Shown here: in pieces, positions 28,301 to 38,163 of the stretch
Numbering within the stretch: position 1 is the stretch's first letter
Layout: each line of letters starts with the position of its first letter
Source of the DNA: Flavobacteriales bacterium
GTDB lineage: Bacteria; Bacteroidota; Bacteroidia; Flavobacteriales_D; Sanyastnellaceae
Reading direction: 5' to 3'
Assembly: GCA_018402085.1 (NCBI GenBank)
Contig: JAGYJM010000002.1
Location: 1,116,001 to 1,180,000, forward strand
Length of the DNA stretch: 64,000 nt
The notes under the pieces: generated by a model
Seen by the model: the letters and a program-made list of their open reading frames with translations, nothing else
Database searches by the model: none
Told to the model about the DNA's origin: nothing
Program-made: the position numbers and the translations under genes

Positions 28301-29554
28301 GATGCTGTGATTGTGGAAGTGATCATCGGAGTTGTTCTGGATATTTGGCGGACAAATACCTGCATAACCCATGATTGTAGATGCAGATCCGGGCTCGAAG
28401 GCCGCTGATCCGGCACGATTACAGTTGTTGTTCTGTGTGTGATTCGCCCCATACTGGTGCCCGAACTCATGGCACACATAGTCAATGTCAAATGGATCAC
28501 CCACCGGACTACCGAGCCCGCTCACTCCGCGTGCTTTGTTGCCGGTGCACGGAGAAAAGAGTTGGGCGACACCGCCACCTCCTGTAGAGAAAACGTGACC
28601 CACATCGTAGTTCGCTGCTCCGATATTGGCATCACAAACACCTTGGTTTTCATTGATCAAAGCACCGGCACTGCTGTTTGTGAACGGATCCGTTGCACCG
28701 TTCAGAAAGATGACCTGATCATTGTTTGCGACAAGGGTCATACGCACCGCAATGTCACGCTCATAAACGCTGTTTACGCGTGTCATGGTGGTGTTAATCG
28801 CCGCAAGTGCATCAGCAACGGTGCCGCCATGAAATTGTCCGTATTCACCTGTACAGGCAACTGCTGTGCGGTATTCACGAAGCTGGGTTCCAAATGGGGT
28901 GGCAGATTTGTTCGCCATCCCCATGGTCAAGACTTCTTTGTCATTCTTTAAAGGCTTGTCTTTACCGGAAGGCTTTTCAATAGCCTCATCAAACCCGTGC
29001 AGGTCAAAATCGTCCGGAAGCAACGGGGGCGTTTCTTCCCATACCTTATTGGTTGATTGGTAGAAAGCTTCGCGCGTGTACGACATGTAATAGGCTGAAC
29101 CCATGTGATCTATAGGGTCAATGTACACGGTGCTGCCATCATGAAAGATCATCGCGTGGAAACCCTTATGACTTAAGTCAAAACGCACAGAGTTCCGAGA
29201 ATTCGAAATCCCTTGTCCGATAAATGACCGTATATCCGGAAAGCGTTGTTGCAACTCTTTGGCCATAACCGGACTTTGGGCAATACGAAAAGCTTCTGTG
29301 CTGCCGTCAGGCATAGGCAGGTAAAGAATCACTGTAGAAGCTGCGACAGGGGTTTCAGCTTCCATCGGTGCAATGTCGAGCACTTTGCGCAGCCCTGTCT
29401 CATCGAGATGCATACTTCGGTATTTAGCCGGTCGTATCAGTTGGTTCTCGATGGGAGGATGCGCTTCATCAGTCCAGTAAGACTGAGCCAGCGATGTCTC
29501 GGTTAAACCAAGGGAGAGCGCAATCGTGACGAGGATAATATATATCCGTTTCAT
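25301..29554 (-). CDS. Secreted reprolysin-like zinc metalloprotease with P-domain-like modules, GCTDPxACNFDP repeats, MopE-like and dockerin-like C-terminus
   Basis: HEFGHQYGANH zinc motif, two blocks of GCTDPAACNFDPAAxCDNGSC repeats, DNDGDGFGAG...DNTDCDDANNEVYPGAPG, C-terminus ADALVFFGLFGTSCN*. Confidence 0.9.
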   Translation of the reverse strand: MKRIYIILVTIALSLGLTETSLAQSYWTDEAHPPIENQLIRPAKYRSMHLDETGLRKVLDIAPMEAETPVAASTVILYLPMPDGSTEAFRIAQSPVMAKELQQRFPDIRSFIGQGISNSRNSVRFDLSHKGFHAMIFHDGSTVYIDPIDHMGSAYYMSYTREAFYQSTNKVWEETPPLLPDDFDLHGFDEAIEKPSGKDKPLKNDKEVLTMGMANKSATPFGTQLREYRTAVACTGEYGQFHGGTVADALAAINTTMTRVNSVYERDIAVRMTLVANNDQVIFLNGATDPFTNSSAGALINENQGVCDANIGAANYDVGHVFSTGGGGVAQLFSPCTGNKARGVSGLGSPVGDPFDIDYVCHEFGHQYGANHTQNNNCNRAGSAAFEPGSASTIMGYAGICPPNIQNNSDDHFHNHSINEMHNFVVNGTGNTCPTITNTGNNVPTVDAGTGGWVIPLSTPFELTATASDPDPDVLTYNWEQYDLGPSTAAGDNNLTNPSGTQPIFRSFSSTENPTRVFPRITDLVNNTTVIGEFLPDYARSMTFRCTVRDNSAGGGGVQDDQVSFDVTDLAGPFVVTAPNTAVVFPGNSFQTITWDVANTDAAPVNCAAVDIYLSTDGGLTYPTLLLANTPNDGSEVVLIPAGETTTARIKVKGDGNIFFDISNQNFTIGPAVGVNNLDAGILNIEAPGGDICADAVTPEVTIANFGNNTLTSFDIVYDIDGGSPQTFNWTGSLLTGESESVALPDIALASGSYTFNVELQNPNGSADENPTNNSGSSGFSLTSGGSQVTFTFVTDCWGEEVSWTLADDLGNVIDNVGVNTYADQSTNVNTYCLSAGCYTLTINDSFGDGVFGSQYGSCGVDGDYSVVDPFGNVLVQMANPDYGNQIIESFCVGDGTPGCTDPAACNFDPDATINDGTCTFPGCTNPAACNFDAAAGCDNGSCILPDGCTDPEACNFDPAATCDDGSCVVPDGCTDPAACNFDPDATCNDGSCTFPPAGFDCDCNAVTNITATLNSSASANSIVSGGGTPTSVDLELNWTNVAGDGSWAGDLVVAITDPNGVCFEFGGFNVTAGCTQLGDVNIYPAGWQQSTSGLYNATIDLSGTGLTGTGDWDITILNGWASSGGAGYDLTLTFTGLCIEDLIPGCTDPTACNFDPAATQDNGSCILPDGCTDPAACNFDPAAQCDNGSCILPDGCTDPAACNFDPAAQCDNGSCILPDGCTDPAACNFDPAAQCDNGSCILPDGCTDPAACNFDPAAQCDNGSCILPDGCTDPAACNFDPAAQCDDASCAFAQTYYADNDGDGFGAGAPVNLCAPQAGFVQDNTDCDDANNEVYPGAPGTAEGLDNDCNGVVDPDEEALCAGDFNSDGQINVGDLLILLGEVGCSNACTVDLNGDGVTNSADALVFFGLFGTSCN
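25670..25691 (+). repeat. GATG-tailed hairpin element (copy 11, antisense in metalloprotease CDS)
   Basis: CTGCGC-GAAA-GCGCAG-GATGCG; CDS reads DASCAFAQ. Confidence 0.8.
25690..26115 (-). repeat. Near-identical 75-bp tandem coding repeats (GCTDPAACNFDPAAQCDNGSCILPD)
   Basis: Successive ggatcggtacaaccgtcaggcaggatacacga units spaced 75 bp (e.g. ggatcggtac at 25731 and 25806). Confidence 0.95.
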
Positions 29555-29566
29555 GGGCTATTGGTT

Positions 29567-29594
29567 AAAAAAGGGCCGCTCAAAGGCGGCCCTT
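29567..29594 (-). terminator. Intrinsic terminator after the trypsin-like protease gene
   Basis: AAGGGCCGCC-TTTGA-GCGGCCCTTTTTT on minus strand. Confidence 0.8.
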
Positions 29595-29612
29595 AGGGTA
29601 ATGTAAACAGTT

Positions 29613-32600
29613 CTATGGGCAATCGGTTCCGAAGAGCGATAAGAAAACAAGGAAGTCAGCCGAATTGGTTTGGTTGTCGCCGGTAAGGTCAGTGGCGCAG
29701 TCACCCTGACAACCGAAGCCTGAAAGCATCAGTAGCAGGTCACTGACATCCCTGAATCCATCTGCATTGATATCGCCTAAGCAGTCTGGAGCTTCTTCAT
29801 CGGCTTCAATAATTCCACTGCAATCGTTGTCGACGCCTGCAGCAGTTCCCGGAGCTCCCGGATAAACTTCATCATTGGCGTCATCGCAATCGGTATTGTC
29901 TTGCACGAATCCCGCTTGAGGAGCACATAAGTCGACAGGTGCACCTGCTCCGAATCCGTCTCCGTCGTTGTCGGCGTAGTAGGTCTGCGCAAAAGCGCAG
30001 GATGCGTCGTCGCACAGTGCTGCCGGGTCAAAGTTGCAGGCTGCCGGATCGGTGCATCCATCGGGGAGGATACAGGAGCCATCATCGCAGGTAGCTGCCT
30101 GGTCAAAGTTGCATGCTGCCGGATCGGTGCATCCATCGGGGAGGATGCAGGAGCCATCATCGCAAGTAGCTGCCGGGTCAAAGTTGCAGGCTGCCGGATC
30201 GGTGCATCCATCGGGGAGGATACAGGAGCCATCATCGCAGGTAGCTGCCGGGTCGAAGTTGCATGCTGCCGGATCGGTGCATCCATCAGGCAGTTGACAC
30301 GATCCGTCATCTGTGGTAGCTGCCGGATCAAAGTTGCACGCTCCAGGGTTGGTACAACCCGGAATGTCAGTAGCAATGCAGAGACCATTAAGTGTTAGGG
30401 TAACATCATAGTTCACTCCGCTTGAGTTGTTCCATCCGTTCAGGAGGGTGACTGTCCAGCCCCCATCACCTGTAAGAGAGCTTCCGCTCAGGTCAACTGA
30501 TGCGGTGTAAACACCTGAAGCGCTGTTTTGCCAGCTTCCCGGGTAGATATTCACATCTCCGATAGAGGTGCATCCGGCGGAGAGGTTAAATCCACCGAAT
30601 TCAACACACGTGCCTGAGGGGTCGGTTATGGCAATCAACAGATCACCCGGCCATGACTGATCAGCGTTGGTGTTGGTCCAGTTCAATACAATATCCACGC
30701 TTGAAAGGCTTCCTGACGCATCTGCAGTCACATCTGTGCTGGCACCTCCCGCAAGAGAAGTATTGGCTGTAAGGGTATTTTCACAATCACAGGTGAAGCC
30801 AGGAGGGGGGAATTCACAAGAATCGTCGTCGCAGGTAGCGGCGGGATCAAAGTTACAGGCGGTGTCATCTGTACATCCGTCAGGCAGAATACATGTTCCG
30901 TCATCGCAGCTTGCTGCCGGGTCGAAGTTGCATGCTGTAGGATCGGTGCATCCGTCAGGCAGTACACATGAACCGTCATCACAGCCCGCTGCAGCGTTAA
31001 AGTTGCATGCTGCCGCATTTGTACATCCGGGGAAGGTGCAAGATCCATCGTTGGCATCGGCTGCAGGATCAAAATTACATGCTGCGGGGTCGGTACAACC
31101 GGGATTGCTTCCTCCGCTGACGCAGAAGTCGTGAACCGCCTGACTGCCGAAATCTGCACCGGCTACAATTTCTGCCAGCACATTACCATTCTGGTCTGTG
31201 AGTTGGTAGAATCCTTCGACTCCCTGGTACTGCATTCCATCACCAAAGCTGTCAAATACAGTGAGTGTATAACAACCGGATGGCATACAAAATGCGTAGT
31301 CATAGGTAGTTTGGGTTCCGGCATAAGGACCGTCACTGTAGAGTACAGTGCCTCCTCCGTCAGTTATCTGCCAGGTAGTCTCACCCGGATAGTTATCCGT
31401 GGTCAGCGTGAAGTCAACCGTCACTCCTGCTGCATCGAGAGAGAAGTTGCTTGTGCCGCTGTTGTTGGCGGGGTCTCCGTCTGCAGTGCCATTCGGATTC
31501 AAGAGGTTTACTTCAAATGTAAAGCCTCCGTTTCCGGGAGAAAGCGCGCCGAGGGTGACCACGTCGGTTGCATTCGGAGCAAGCAGCCCTGACCAGTTGA
31601 ATGTTTGCGTGGCACCACCTTGAATTCCATATTCAATGGTGAGCGATGTGATGTCATTCGTACCCGCGTTGCGGATAGTGATCTCCGGTGTTACGCTTGC
31701 CTGGCAGTATGCGCCTGATGGTTCAGCGATAGAAAGGAGCTGCGCATTGTCGGCAACGGTTGGCGAGTTCGGGTCGTATCCATCAAGAACCAGCGTGTTG
31801 CAGCCGGGGGCAAGCCACTGACACACATTCGGATAAGTCACGTCAAATCGTCCGTAGTAGTCATTGATGTTATTTGAACACGAAGCCTGTCCTCCGTAGA
31901 GTTGTCCGATTATCCGCTGGTTTTGATCAAAGAGCGGTGAGCCGGACGAGCCGGGCTCGGTCGTACCGTCTTCCCAGTCAAAGATTTGCCAGCAGAGGGC
32001 ACCGCCAAAGTTCCCTAGTCCGGCCGGATCATTGTCGAACGAAATCTTCTTTAAGTCGCCACTCGGGTGGTGAATGGCCGTTGAATTGCTTGGGGTGGCT
32101 CCGCTTGCATCCCAGCCGGCATAGTATGGATTGTAGGCGACAGGAACAGGAGAACCATTGTTGATTTCAATCAGGGCATAATCTGCCTCCCCTCCGCTGA
32201 CCAGCAAGTTCGAACCTGAAACAGTATCAAAAGCACCGACGTTGTTGGTGCCACATTCGGTGCTCTGCCAGTTAAAACGGTACACCCAGCTGGCGACGCT
32301 GCCACCGAGGCAGTGATTCGCCGTAAGAAAATAAGGGTAACCGTCGTTTGCAGTATTGTTCACCAGTGCTCCGGTGCAGATTCCGTTGCCGTTAACCACG
32401 ATCATGGCCACACTGTTGATTTGGTCGGTCCAGGGAGCACCTTCCGGACAAATGACGTTATTGTTACAAGGCCCTGAATCTCCAACCCCTCGCATCACTT
32501 TATTCAGATCGCGGTAAGCGTGCGTGACCGTTTCGATTTGCAGCAGGCTGTTGCCCATTTGAGCCGCAGGCTCGTAATATTCGAGAATGATTTCTTCTCC

Positions 32601-33077
32601 CGGTACAGGGTAGGTACCAAAGCCCATGTTGTCATTGTTGTTAGCTGCGGTGTAAGCACCGAGGATGTGCTCTCCATCAGGGCTGTAGATAAAGAGCCGT
32701 CCGCCTTCGGGCAGCTGGAACATATCAAAACTCAGGTTCAGGCTGTAGGCTCCCGGAGATTCAATTTTCAAAAGCCAAAGGCGGTCACCATTGGGGAGGT
32801 CATGCCAGCTACCTGAGTTGTTCAGGTTTCTGCCGAGTACAAAGTTCTTGCCAAATCGGTAAGGCGTATCCTTGGAAGCATGATTGATGACATCTTCACT
32901 GAGCATGGCCTGTTCATCAAAGTCTGGCATGGTCATACTGGGAATATTCCAGTCGACCTTCTGGTGCTGGAGGCTAAGTGGCATCCCACCTTCGCTCAAT
33001 TGTGCTTGCAGACTAAACGATAAAAACAATACAAAAGACAGCGCGAAGATGCGCGATAGTTCAGTTAAGGTTCTCAT
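29613..33077 (-). CDS. Secreted trypsin-like serine endopeptidase with GCTDPxACNFDP repeats and dockerin-like C-terminus
   Basis: CTGALVNNTANDGYPYFLTANHC, EPGSSGSPLFDQNQRIIGQLYGG, two P-domain-like modules, Cys-rich repeats, CLGDINADGFRDVSDLLLML...FLSLFGTDCP*. Confidence 0.9.
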   Translation of the reverse strand: MRTLTELSRIFALSFVLFLSFSLQAQLSEGGMPLSLQHQKVDWNIPSMTMPDFDEQAMLSEDVINHASKDTPYRFGKNFVLGRNLNNSGSWHDLPNGDRLWLLKIESPGAYSLNLSFDMFQLPEGGRLFIYSPDGEHILGAYTAANNNDNMGFGTYPVPGEEIILEYYEPAAQMGNSLLQIETVTHAYRDLNKVMRGVGDSGPCNNNVICPEGAPWTDQINSVAMIVVNGNGICTGALVNNTANDGYPYFLTANHCLGGSVASWVYRFNWQSTECGTNNVGAFDTVSGSNLLVSGGEADYALIEINNGSPVPVAYNPYYAGWDASGATPSNSTAIHHPSGDLKKISFDNDPAGLGNFGGALCWQIFDWEDGTTEPGSSGSPLFDQNQRIIGQLYGGQASCSNNINDYYGRFDVTYPNVCQWLAPGCNTLVLDGYDPNSPTVADNAQLLSIAEPSGAYCQASVTPEITIRNAGTNDITSLTIEYGIQGGATQTFNWSGLLAPNATDVVTLGALSPGNGGFTFEVNLLNPNGTADGDPANNSGTSNFSLDAAGVTVDFTLTTDNYPGETTWQITDGGGTVLYSDGPYAGTQTTYDYAFCMPSGCYTLTVFDSFGDGMQYQGVEGFYQLTDQNGNVLAEIVAGADFGSQAVHDFCVSGGSNPGCTDPAACNFDPAADANDGSCTFPGCTNAAACNFNAAAGCDDGSCVLPDGCTDPTACNFDPAASCDDGTCILPDGCTDDTACNFDPAATCDDDSCEFPPPGFTCDCENTLTANTSLAGGASTDVTADASGSLSSVDIVLNWTNTNADQSWPGDLLIAITDPSGTCVEFGGFNLSAGCTSIGDVNIYPGSWQNSASGVYTASVDLSGSSLTGDGGWTVTLLNGWNNSSGVNYDVTLTLNGLCIATDIPGCTNPGACNFDPAATTDDGSCQLPDGCTDPAACNFDPAATCDDGSCILPDGCTDPAACNFDPAATCDDGSCILPDGCTDPAACNFDQAATCDDGSCILPDGCTDPAACNFDPAALCDDASCAFAQTYYADNDGDGFGAGAPVDLCAPQAGFVQDNTDCDDANDEVYPGAPGTAAGVDNDCSGIIEADEEAPDCLGDINADGFRDVSDLLLMLSGFGCQGDCATDLTGDNQTNSADFLVFLSLFGTDCP
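29985..30006 (+). repeat. GATG-tailed hairpin element (copy 12, antisense in serine protease CDS)
   Basis: CTGCGC-AAAA-GCGCAG-GATGCG; CDS reads DASCAFAQ. Confidence 0.85.
30010..30310 (-). repeat. 75-bp tandem coding repeats (GCTDPAACNFDPAATCDDGSCILPD)
   Basis: Repeated gccggatcggtgcatccatcggggaggatacaggagccatcatcgcaggtagct units. Confidence 0.93.
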
Positions 33078-33232
33078 TTCGTAAATGGGTTAATGGTCTC
33101 TACGCGTAACCTCTAAAGATACGATTTTTAGGATGAACGCATAACAATTCGTCGAACCGATTACCGAGACTGCTTGCCTTTACGGTTGGATTCTCATCGT
33201 GTTACGTTTTTTTTGGTGTTTTCTTATTCTCA

Positions 33233-33254
33233 CGGCCTTAAAAGGCCGGATGCG
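33233..33254 (+). repeat. GATG-tailed hairpin element (copy 13, intergenic)
   Basis: CGGCCT-TAAA-AGGCCG-GATGCG. Confidence 0.85.
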
Positions 33255-33423
33255 AAAGTGTGCTGCTCTTTCAAGTGCCCACTATGGAAAACTGGCGCTG
33301 AATGTTGATAAAAAGCACGCATATCGGAGATTCCGGCTAAACCGAATGGGTAAATTAGAGGTTCGATTATTTGGCACAGATGCACAATGCATACGGCCGT
33401 CTTAAATAGGATTCCCTGTTCTT

Positions 33424-35277
33424 ATGGCTGACGTACAATATACCGAAGACAACATACGGTCGCTCGACTGGAAAGAGCACATCAGGCTGCGCCCTGGAAT
33501 GTACATTGGAAAACTCGGCGACGGCACCACTGCCGACGACGGGATCTATGTACTGCTCAAAGAAGTCATCGATAATTGCATCGATGAATACGTCATGGGT
33601 TATGGCAAAACCATCGAGATTACCATTAAAGATAAAACCGTGAAGGTGCGCGACTATGGCCGGGGTATTCCTCTGGGTAAGGTCGTAGACGTCGTCTCAA
33701 AAATGAATACGGGAGCGAAGTATGACAGCAAGGCGTTTAAAAAGTCGGTCGGACTCAACGGTGTGGGTACCAAGGCTGTCAATGCACTTTCTGACAACTT
33801 TAGGGTAGAGTCTGTGCGCGACGGCAAATCGAAAGCAGCAACCTTCGCTCGTGGAGAACTCTTAGAAGAAACAGATCTCGAAGAAAGCACAAAGCGCAGA
33901 GGTACCAAGGTGGAATTCATTCCCGATGCCGGGATTTTCCAGAATTTTCAATACAAAATGCAGCACGTAGAAAGGCTGCTCTGGAATTATGCCTACCTCA
34001 ATACCGGGTTGACCATTATTTTTAACGGACAGAAGTACAAATCAGAGCACGGACTAAAAGACCTTCTTGAAGCAAATCTCAGCGCGGAGCCGTATTATCC
34101 TATTATCCATCTTCGGGGCGATGACATCGAGGTAGCGCTCACCCATACCAATGCGTACGGCGAAGAGCATTATTCGTTTGTAAACGGACAGTTTACTACG
34201 CAGGGGGGAACCCATCAGGGGGCGTTCAGAGAGGCGCTCGTCAAGGTAGTCAGGGAGTTTTATCAAAAAGATTATGATGCAGTTGACATCCGCGCGGGTG
34301 TGGTTGGTGCCATCAGTGTGAAAGTCATTGAGCCCGTCTTCGAAAGCCAGACCAAAACCAAACTGGGGTCTACCGAGATTGAACCAGACGGCACCTCGAT
34401 CAGAAGCTTTATCCTTGATTTCCTCAAGCGGGAGTTAGATAATTACCTGCACATGAATCAGGAGACTGCTGAATCGATCCAGAAGCGCATCATGCAAAGT
34501 GAACGCGAACGGAAAGACCTTGCAGGTATCAAAAAACTCGCCAGAGAGCGAGCCAAGAAGGCCAACCTTCACAATAAGAAACTACGCGATTGCCGCGTGC
34601 ATTTCAGTGATAAACACGATCGAAAAGAAGAAACCACTCTATTTATCACAGAGGGTGACTCAGCATCGGGCTCCATTACAAAGGCGCGTGATGTCAATAC
34701 CCAGGCCGTTTTCTCTCTCAAAGGAAAACCACTCAATAGCTTCGGGCTTACAAAGAAGGTGGTGTATGAAAATGAAGAGTTCAACCTGCTGCAGGCGGCA
34801 CTCAATATCGAAGACGGTATGGAGGGCCTTCGTTACAACCAGGTGGTTATCGCCACTGATGCCGATGTAGACGGCATGCACATCCGCCTGCTGCTCATTA
34901 CGTTTTTCCTGCAGTTCTTTCCTGAACTGGTGAAAGCCGGACATCTTTACGTGCTGCAAACGCCGCTATTCCGCGTGCGGAATAAAAAAGATACCTGGTA
35001 CTGCTACAGCGAAGAGGAAAAACGTAATGCCATGAGAAAGGCAGGTAAAAACCCTGAGATCACGCGGTTTAAAGGACTGGGTGAAATCTCCCCGGATGAG
35101 TTCAGTCACTTTATCGGCGAAAGCATACGCCTTGATCCGGTGGTGATCGGAAAAGACAGCAGCGTGCAGGAACTGCTGCGCTTCTTCATGGGTAAAAACT
35201 CACCTGAACGGCAAGATTTTATTATCGAGAATCTGAAAGTCGAAAAAGACGAAATCGAAGATCCGGAGACGGTCTGA
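33424..35277 (+). CDS. parE: DNA topoisomerase IV subunit B (type IIA topoisomerase B subunit)
   Basis: [54 protein letters not shown]. Confidence 0.92.
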   Translation: MADVQYTEDNIRSLDWKEHIRLRPGMYIGKLGDGTTADDGIYVLLKEVIDNCIDEYVMGYGKTIEITIKDKTVKVRDYGRGIPLGKVVDVVSKMNTGAKYDSKAFKKSVGLNGVGTKAVNALSDNFRVESVRDGKSKAATFARGELLEETDLEESTKRRGTKVEFIPDAGIFQNFQYKMQHVERLLWNYAYLNTGLTIIFNGQKYKSEHGLKDLLEANLSAEPYYPIIHLRGDDIEVALTHTNAYGEEHYSFVNGQFTTQGGTHQGAFREALVKVVREFYQKDYDAVDIRAGVVGAISVKVIEPVFESQTKTKLGSTEIEPDGTSIRSFILDFLKRELDNYLHMNQETAESIQKRIMQSERERKDLAGIKKLARERAKKANLHNKKLRDCRVHFSDKHDRKEETTLFITEGDSASGSITKARDVNTQAVFSLKGKPLNSFGLTKKVVYENEEFNLLQAALNIEDGMEGLRYNQVVIATDADVDGMHIRLLLITFFLQFFPELVKAGHLYVLQTPLFRVRNKKDTWYCYSEEEKRNAMRKAGKNPEITRFKGLGEISPDEFSHFIGESIRLDPVVIGKDSSVQELLRFFMGKNSPERQDFIIENLKVEKDEIEDPETV

Positions 35278-35287
35278 CGAACACAAT

Positions 35288-35309
35288 CGCATCCCGCGCT
35301 TTTGCGCGG
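35288..35309 (-). repeat. GATG-tailed hairpin element (copy 14, intergenic parE-parC)
   Basis: Plus: CGCATC-CCGCGC-TTTT-GCGCGG. Confidence 0.85.
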
Positions 35310-35352
35310 TAAGTGATCAGAATACCACTAAAATAGTAACCAGAACGCGCAA

Positions 35353-38103
35353 ATGGCTGAAGAAAACGATCTGCCGCAAGGGCAAGACGACGATATGAAA
35401 GACGCAGATGGCGAGCAGCTAGAGAATGTCATCCAGGTCTCAGGGATGTACAATGAGTACTTTCTCGATTATGCCTCATATGTGATTCTTGAACGTGCCG
35501 TGCCACACCTGCATGACGGACTGAAGCCTGTGCAGCGGCGTATTCTGCATTCTCTGAGAGAATTAGACGATGGCAGGTTTCACAAAGTAGCCAACGCCAT
35601 CGGCAACACCATGAAGTACCACCCGCACGGCGACGCCTCGATTGGTGATGCGATGGTACAGATCGGACAAAAGAACCTGCTGCTCGACTGCCAGGGAAAC
35701 TGGGGGAATATCCTCACCGGAGACAGCGCCGCAGCGCCACGATACATCGAGGTGAAGCTGAGCAAGTTCGCCAACCGGGTGGCGTTCAACCACAAGACGA
35801 CGACCTGGCTGAGCTCGTATGACGGACGAAACAAAGAGCCGGAGACACTTCCGATGAAATTTCCGCTACTGCTCGCACAAGGGGTGGAGGGAATCGCCGT
35901 AGGGCTCGCCTGCAAGATTTTGCCACACAACTTTGTGGAGCTGATTGACGGTTCGATTGATATTCTGAAAGGGAAGACCCCGACACTTTTTCCGGATTTC
36001 CCGACAGGCGGCATGATGGACGTGGAGAATTACAATGACGGTCTCCGCGGCGGTAAGATCAAGGTCAGGGCGCGCATTCGCAAAGAAGACAACAAAACGC
36101 TGGTCGTTCACGAATTGCCCTTTGGCTGTACCACAAGCTCGCTCATTGACTCGATTCTGAAAGCGAATGACCGGGGAAAAATCAAGGTGAAAAAGGTAGA
36201 AGATAACACGGCTGACAAGGTCGAGATAGTCATTCACCTCGCTACCAATGTATCGCCTGATAAAACCATTGACGCCCTTTACGCCTTTACCGATTGTGAA
36301 GTGTCGATCTCTCCCAACGCTGCAACCATTGAAGATGATCGTCCGAAGTTTATCGGCGTTGCTGAAATGCTGCGCATCAGCACTGAACGTACCAAAAGCC
36401 TGCTGAAGCAAGAACTCGAAATCAAGAAACGGGAACTTGAAGAGCAATGGCACTTTGCTTCGCTTGAGAAAATTTTCATCGAAAACCGCATCTACCGCGA
36501 TATTGAAGAATGCGAAACCTGGGAAGCTATTCTCGAAACGATTCACAAAGGGCTTAAGCCACACATTAAACATCTCCTGAGAGAGGTAACCGATGATGAT
36601 GTGACGCGTCTGACTGAAATTCGCATCAAGCGGATTTCAAAGTTCGATGGCTTCAAAGCAGATGAGAAAATTGCTGCACTAGAAGGAGAAATCGACAAGG
36701 TAAAGCATCACCTTGAGCACCTCGTTGATTTTACCATTGAGTATTTCAAAGAACTGAAGAAAGACTTCGGTGAAGGCCGCGAGCGTAAAACGGAGATCAA
36801 GACCTTCGATACCATTGACCGAACAAAAGTAGCTGTGGCCAATGCCAAGCTCTACGTTAATAAGGAAGAAGGATTCGTAGGTACCGGACTCAAGCGCGGA
36901 GAAGGTGATTTCGTGCAAGATTGTTCAGATATTGACGATATCATCGTGTTCCGCCAAGACGGTACCATGATCGTCACCCGTGTGTCTTCAAAAGCTTTCG
37001 TCGGTAAGCATATCATCCATACCGCGGTATGGAAGAAAGGCGATAAACGAAGGGTGTACAACTGCATCTACCGAGACGGAAAAGCAGGTAAAATCTATAT
37101 CAAACGCTTCAGCGTAACCTCCATAACCCGAGATCGTGAATACGATGTCACGAAAGGAACCAAGGGGTCTGAAGTGTTGTATTTTACCGATAACCGTAAC
37201 GGTGAAGCCGAAGTAGTCACCGTATTCCTCCGGGCGATGCAGCGAGTGAAAAAACTGAAGTTCGACCTCGATTTTGCTGATTTTAATATTAAAGGACGAA
37301 CGGCGGCGGGTAACCAGGTCACCAAATACCCGGTGCGTAAGATTGAACTGAAAGAAGAAGGCATTTCTACGCTCGGTGCACGTAAAATCTGGTTTGACGA
37401 CACGGTGCAACGATTGAATGCTGACGGGCGAGGAAGTTTTCTCGGTGCTTTCAATGCTGAAGATAAGATCCTTGTCATTCTGAGCAGCGGAGAATACAAG
37501 CTCACGGGCTTTGACCTGACTACTCACTTCGATGAAAATATGATTCATCTTGAAAAGTGGGATCCCGAAAAACCGGTTTCTGCCGTGTATTATGATGGTG
37601 AAAAAGAAGACTTTTACGTGAAACGCTTCCTTCCGGAGATGACTACCAAGGCAGTTTCTTTCATCTCTGATCATACAGATTCACGACTTGAGGTCGCCTC
37701 AACTCTCTTTCACCCGCATGTGCGTATTCGATTTAATAAACGATTCAGACACACCCGCGATAAAGATGATCAAATCATTGATCTCACCGGATTTATTGCA
37801 GTAAAAGGACTAAAGGCACTCGGAAATAAACTGAGCACCTTGCCGGTCACAGAGGTCTCCCTGGAAGAACCGGTAAAGGAACTCGAGCAGAAAGCTGAGG
37901 CAGAACACCTCGCAGCCTTTGGAGAAACACCTCAGAATGCGGATCATTCTATCACAACAAAAGAGCATGAAGAGGGCATGGATGATGCCGAATTCTTCGC
38001 CAATGACGAAGTCAGTCAGCCCATCGAACTCGATTTACCTGAACCTAAAAAGAAAAAATCACCGGATCGGGATAACAGCGATGACCAGCCTACTTTGTTT
38101 TAA
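35353..38103 (+). CDS. parC: DNA topoisomerase IV subunit A (type IIA topoisomerase A subunit)
   Basis: SYVILERAVPHLHDGLKPVQRRILHS, YHPHGDASIGDAMV, AAAPRYIEVKLSKFA (active-site Tyr), adjacent to parE. Confidence 0.92.
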   Translation: MAEENDLPQGQDDDMKDADGEQLENVIQVSGMYNEYFLDYASYVILERAVPHLHDGLKPVQRRILHSLRELDDGRFHKVANAIGNTMKYHPHGDASIGDAMVQIGQKNLLLDCQGNWGNILTGDSAAAPRYIEVKLSKFANRVAFNHKTTTWLSSYDGRNKEPETLPMKFPLLLAQGVEGIAVGLACKILPHNFVELIDGSIDILKGKTPTLFPDFPTGGMMDVENYNDGLRGGKIKVRARIRKEDNKTLVVHELPFGCTTSSLIDSILKANDRGKIKVKKVEDNTADKVEIVIHLATNVSPDKTIDALYAFTDCEVSISPNAATIEDDRPKFIGVAEMLRISTERTKSLLKQELEIKKRELEEQWHFASLEKIFIENRIYRDIEECETWEAILETIHKGLKPHIKHLLREVTDDDVTRLTEIRIKRISKFDGFKADEKIAALEGEIDKVKHHLEHLVDFTIEYFKELKKDFGEGRERKTEIKTFDTIDRTKVAVANAKLYVNKEEGFVGTGLKRGEGDFVQDCSDIDDIIVFRQDGTMIVTRVSSKAFVGKHIIHTAVWKKGDKRRVYNCIYRDGKAGKIYIKRFSVTSITRDREYDVTKGTKGSEVLYFTDNRNGEAEVVTVFLRAMQRVKKLKFDLDFADFNIKGRTAAGNQVTKYPVRKIELKEEGISTLGARKIWFDDTVQRLNADGRGSFLGAFNAEDKILVILSSGEYKLTGFDLTTHFDENMIHLEKWDPEKPVSAVYYDGEKEDFYVKRFLPEMTTKAVSFISDHTDSRLEVASTLFHPHVRIRFNKRFRHTRDKDDQIIDLTGFIAVKGLKALGNKLSTLPVTEVSLEEPVKELEQKAEAEHLAAFGETPQNADHSITTKEHEEGMDDAEFFANDEVSQPIELDLPEPKKKKSPDRDNSDDQPTLF

Positions 38104-38163
38104 TTGAAGCAAACCGCCTTCGCCTTGCATCTTGCCCTTACCGGTGGTGCAGCTGCATATTCT

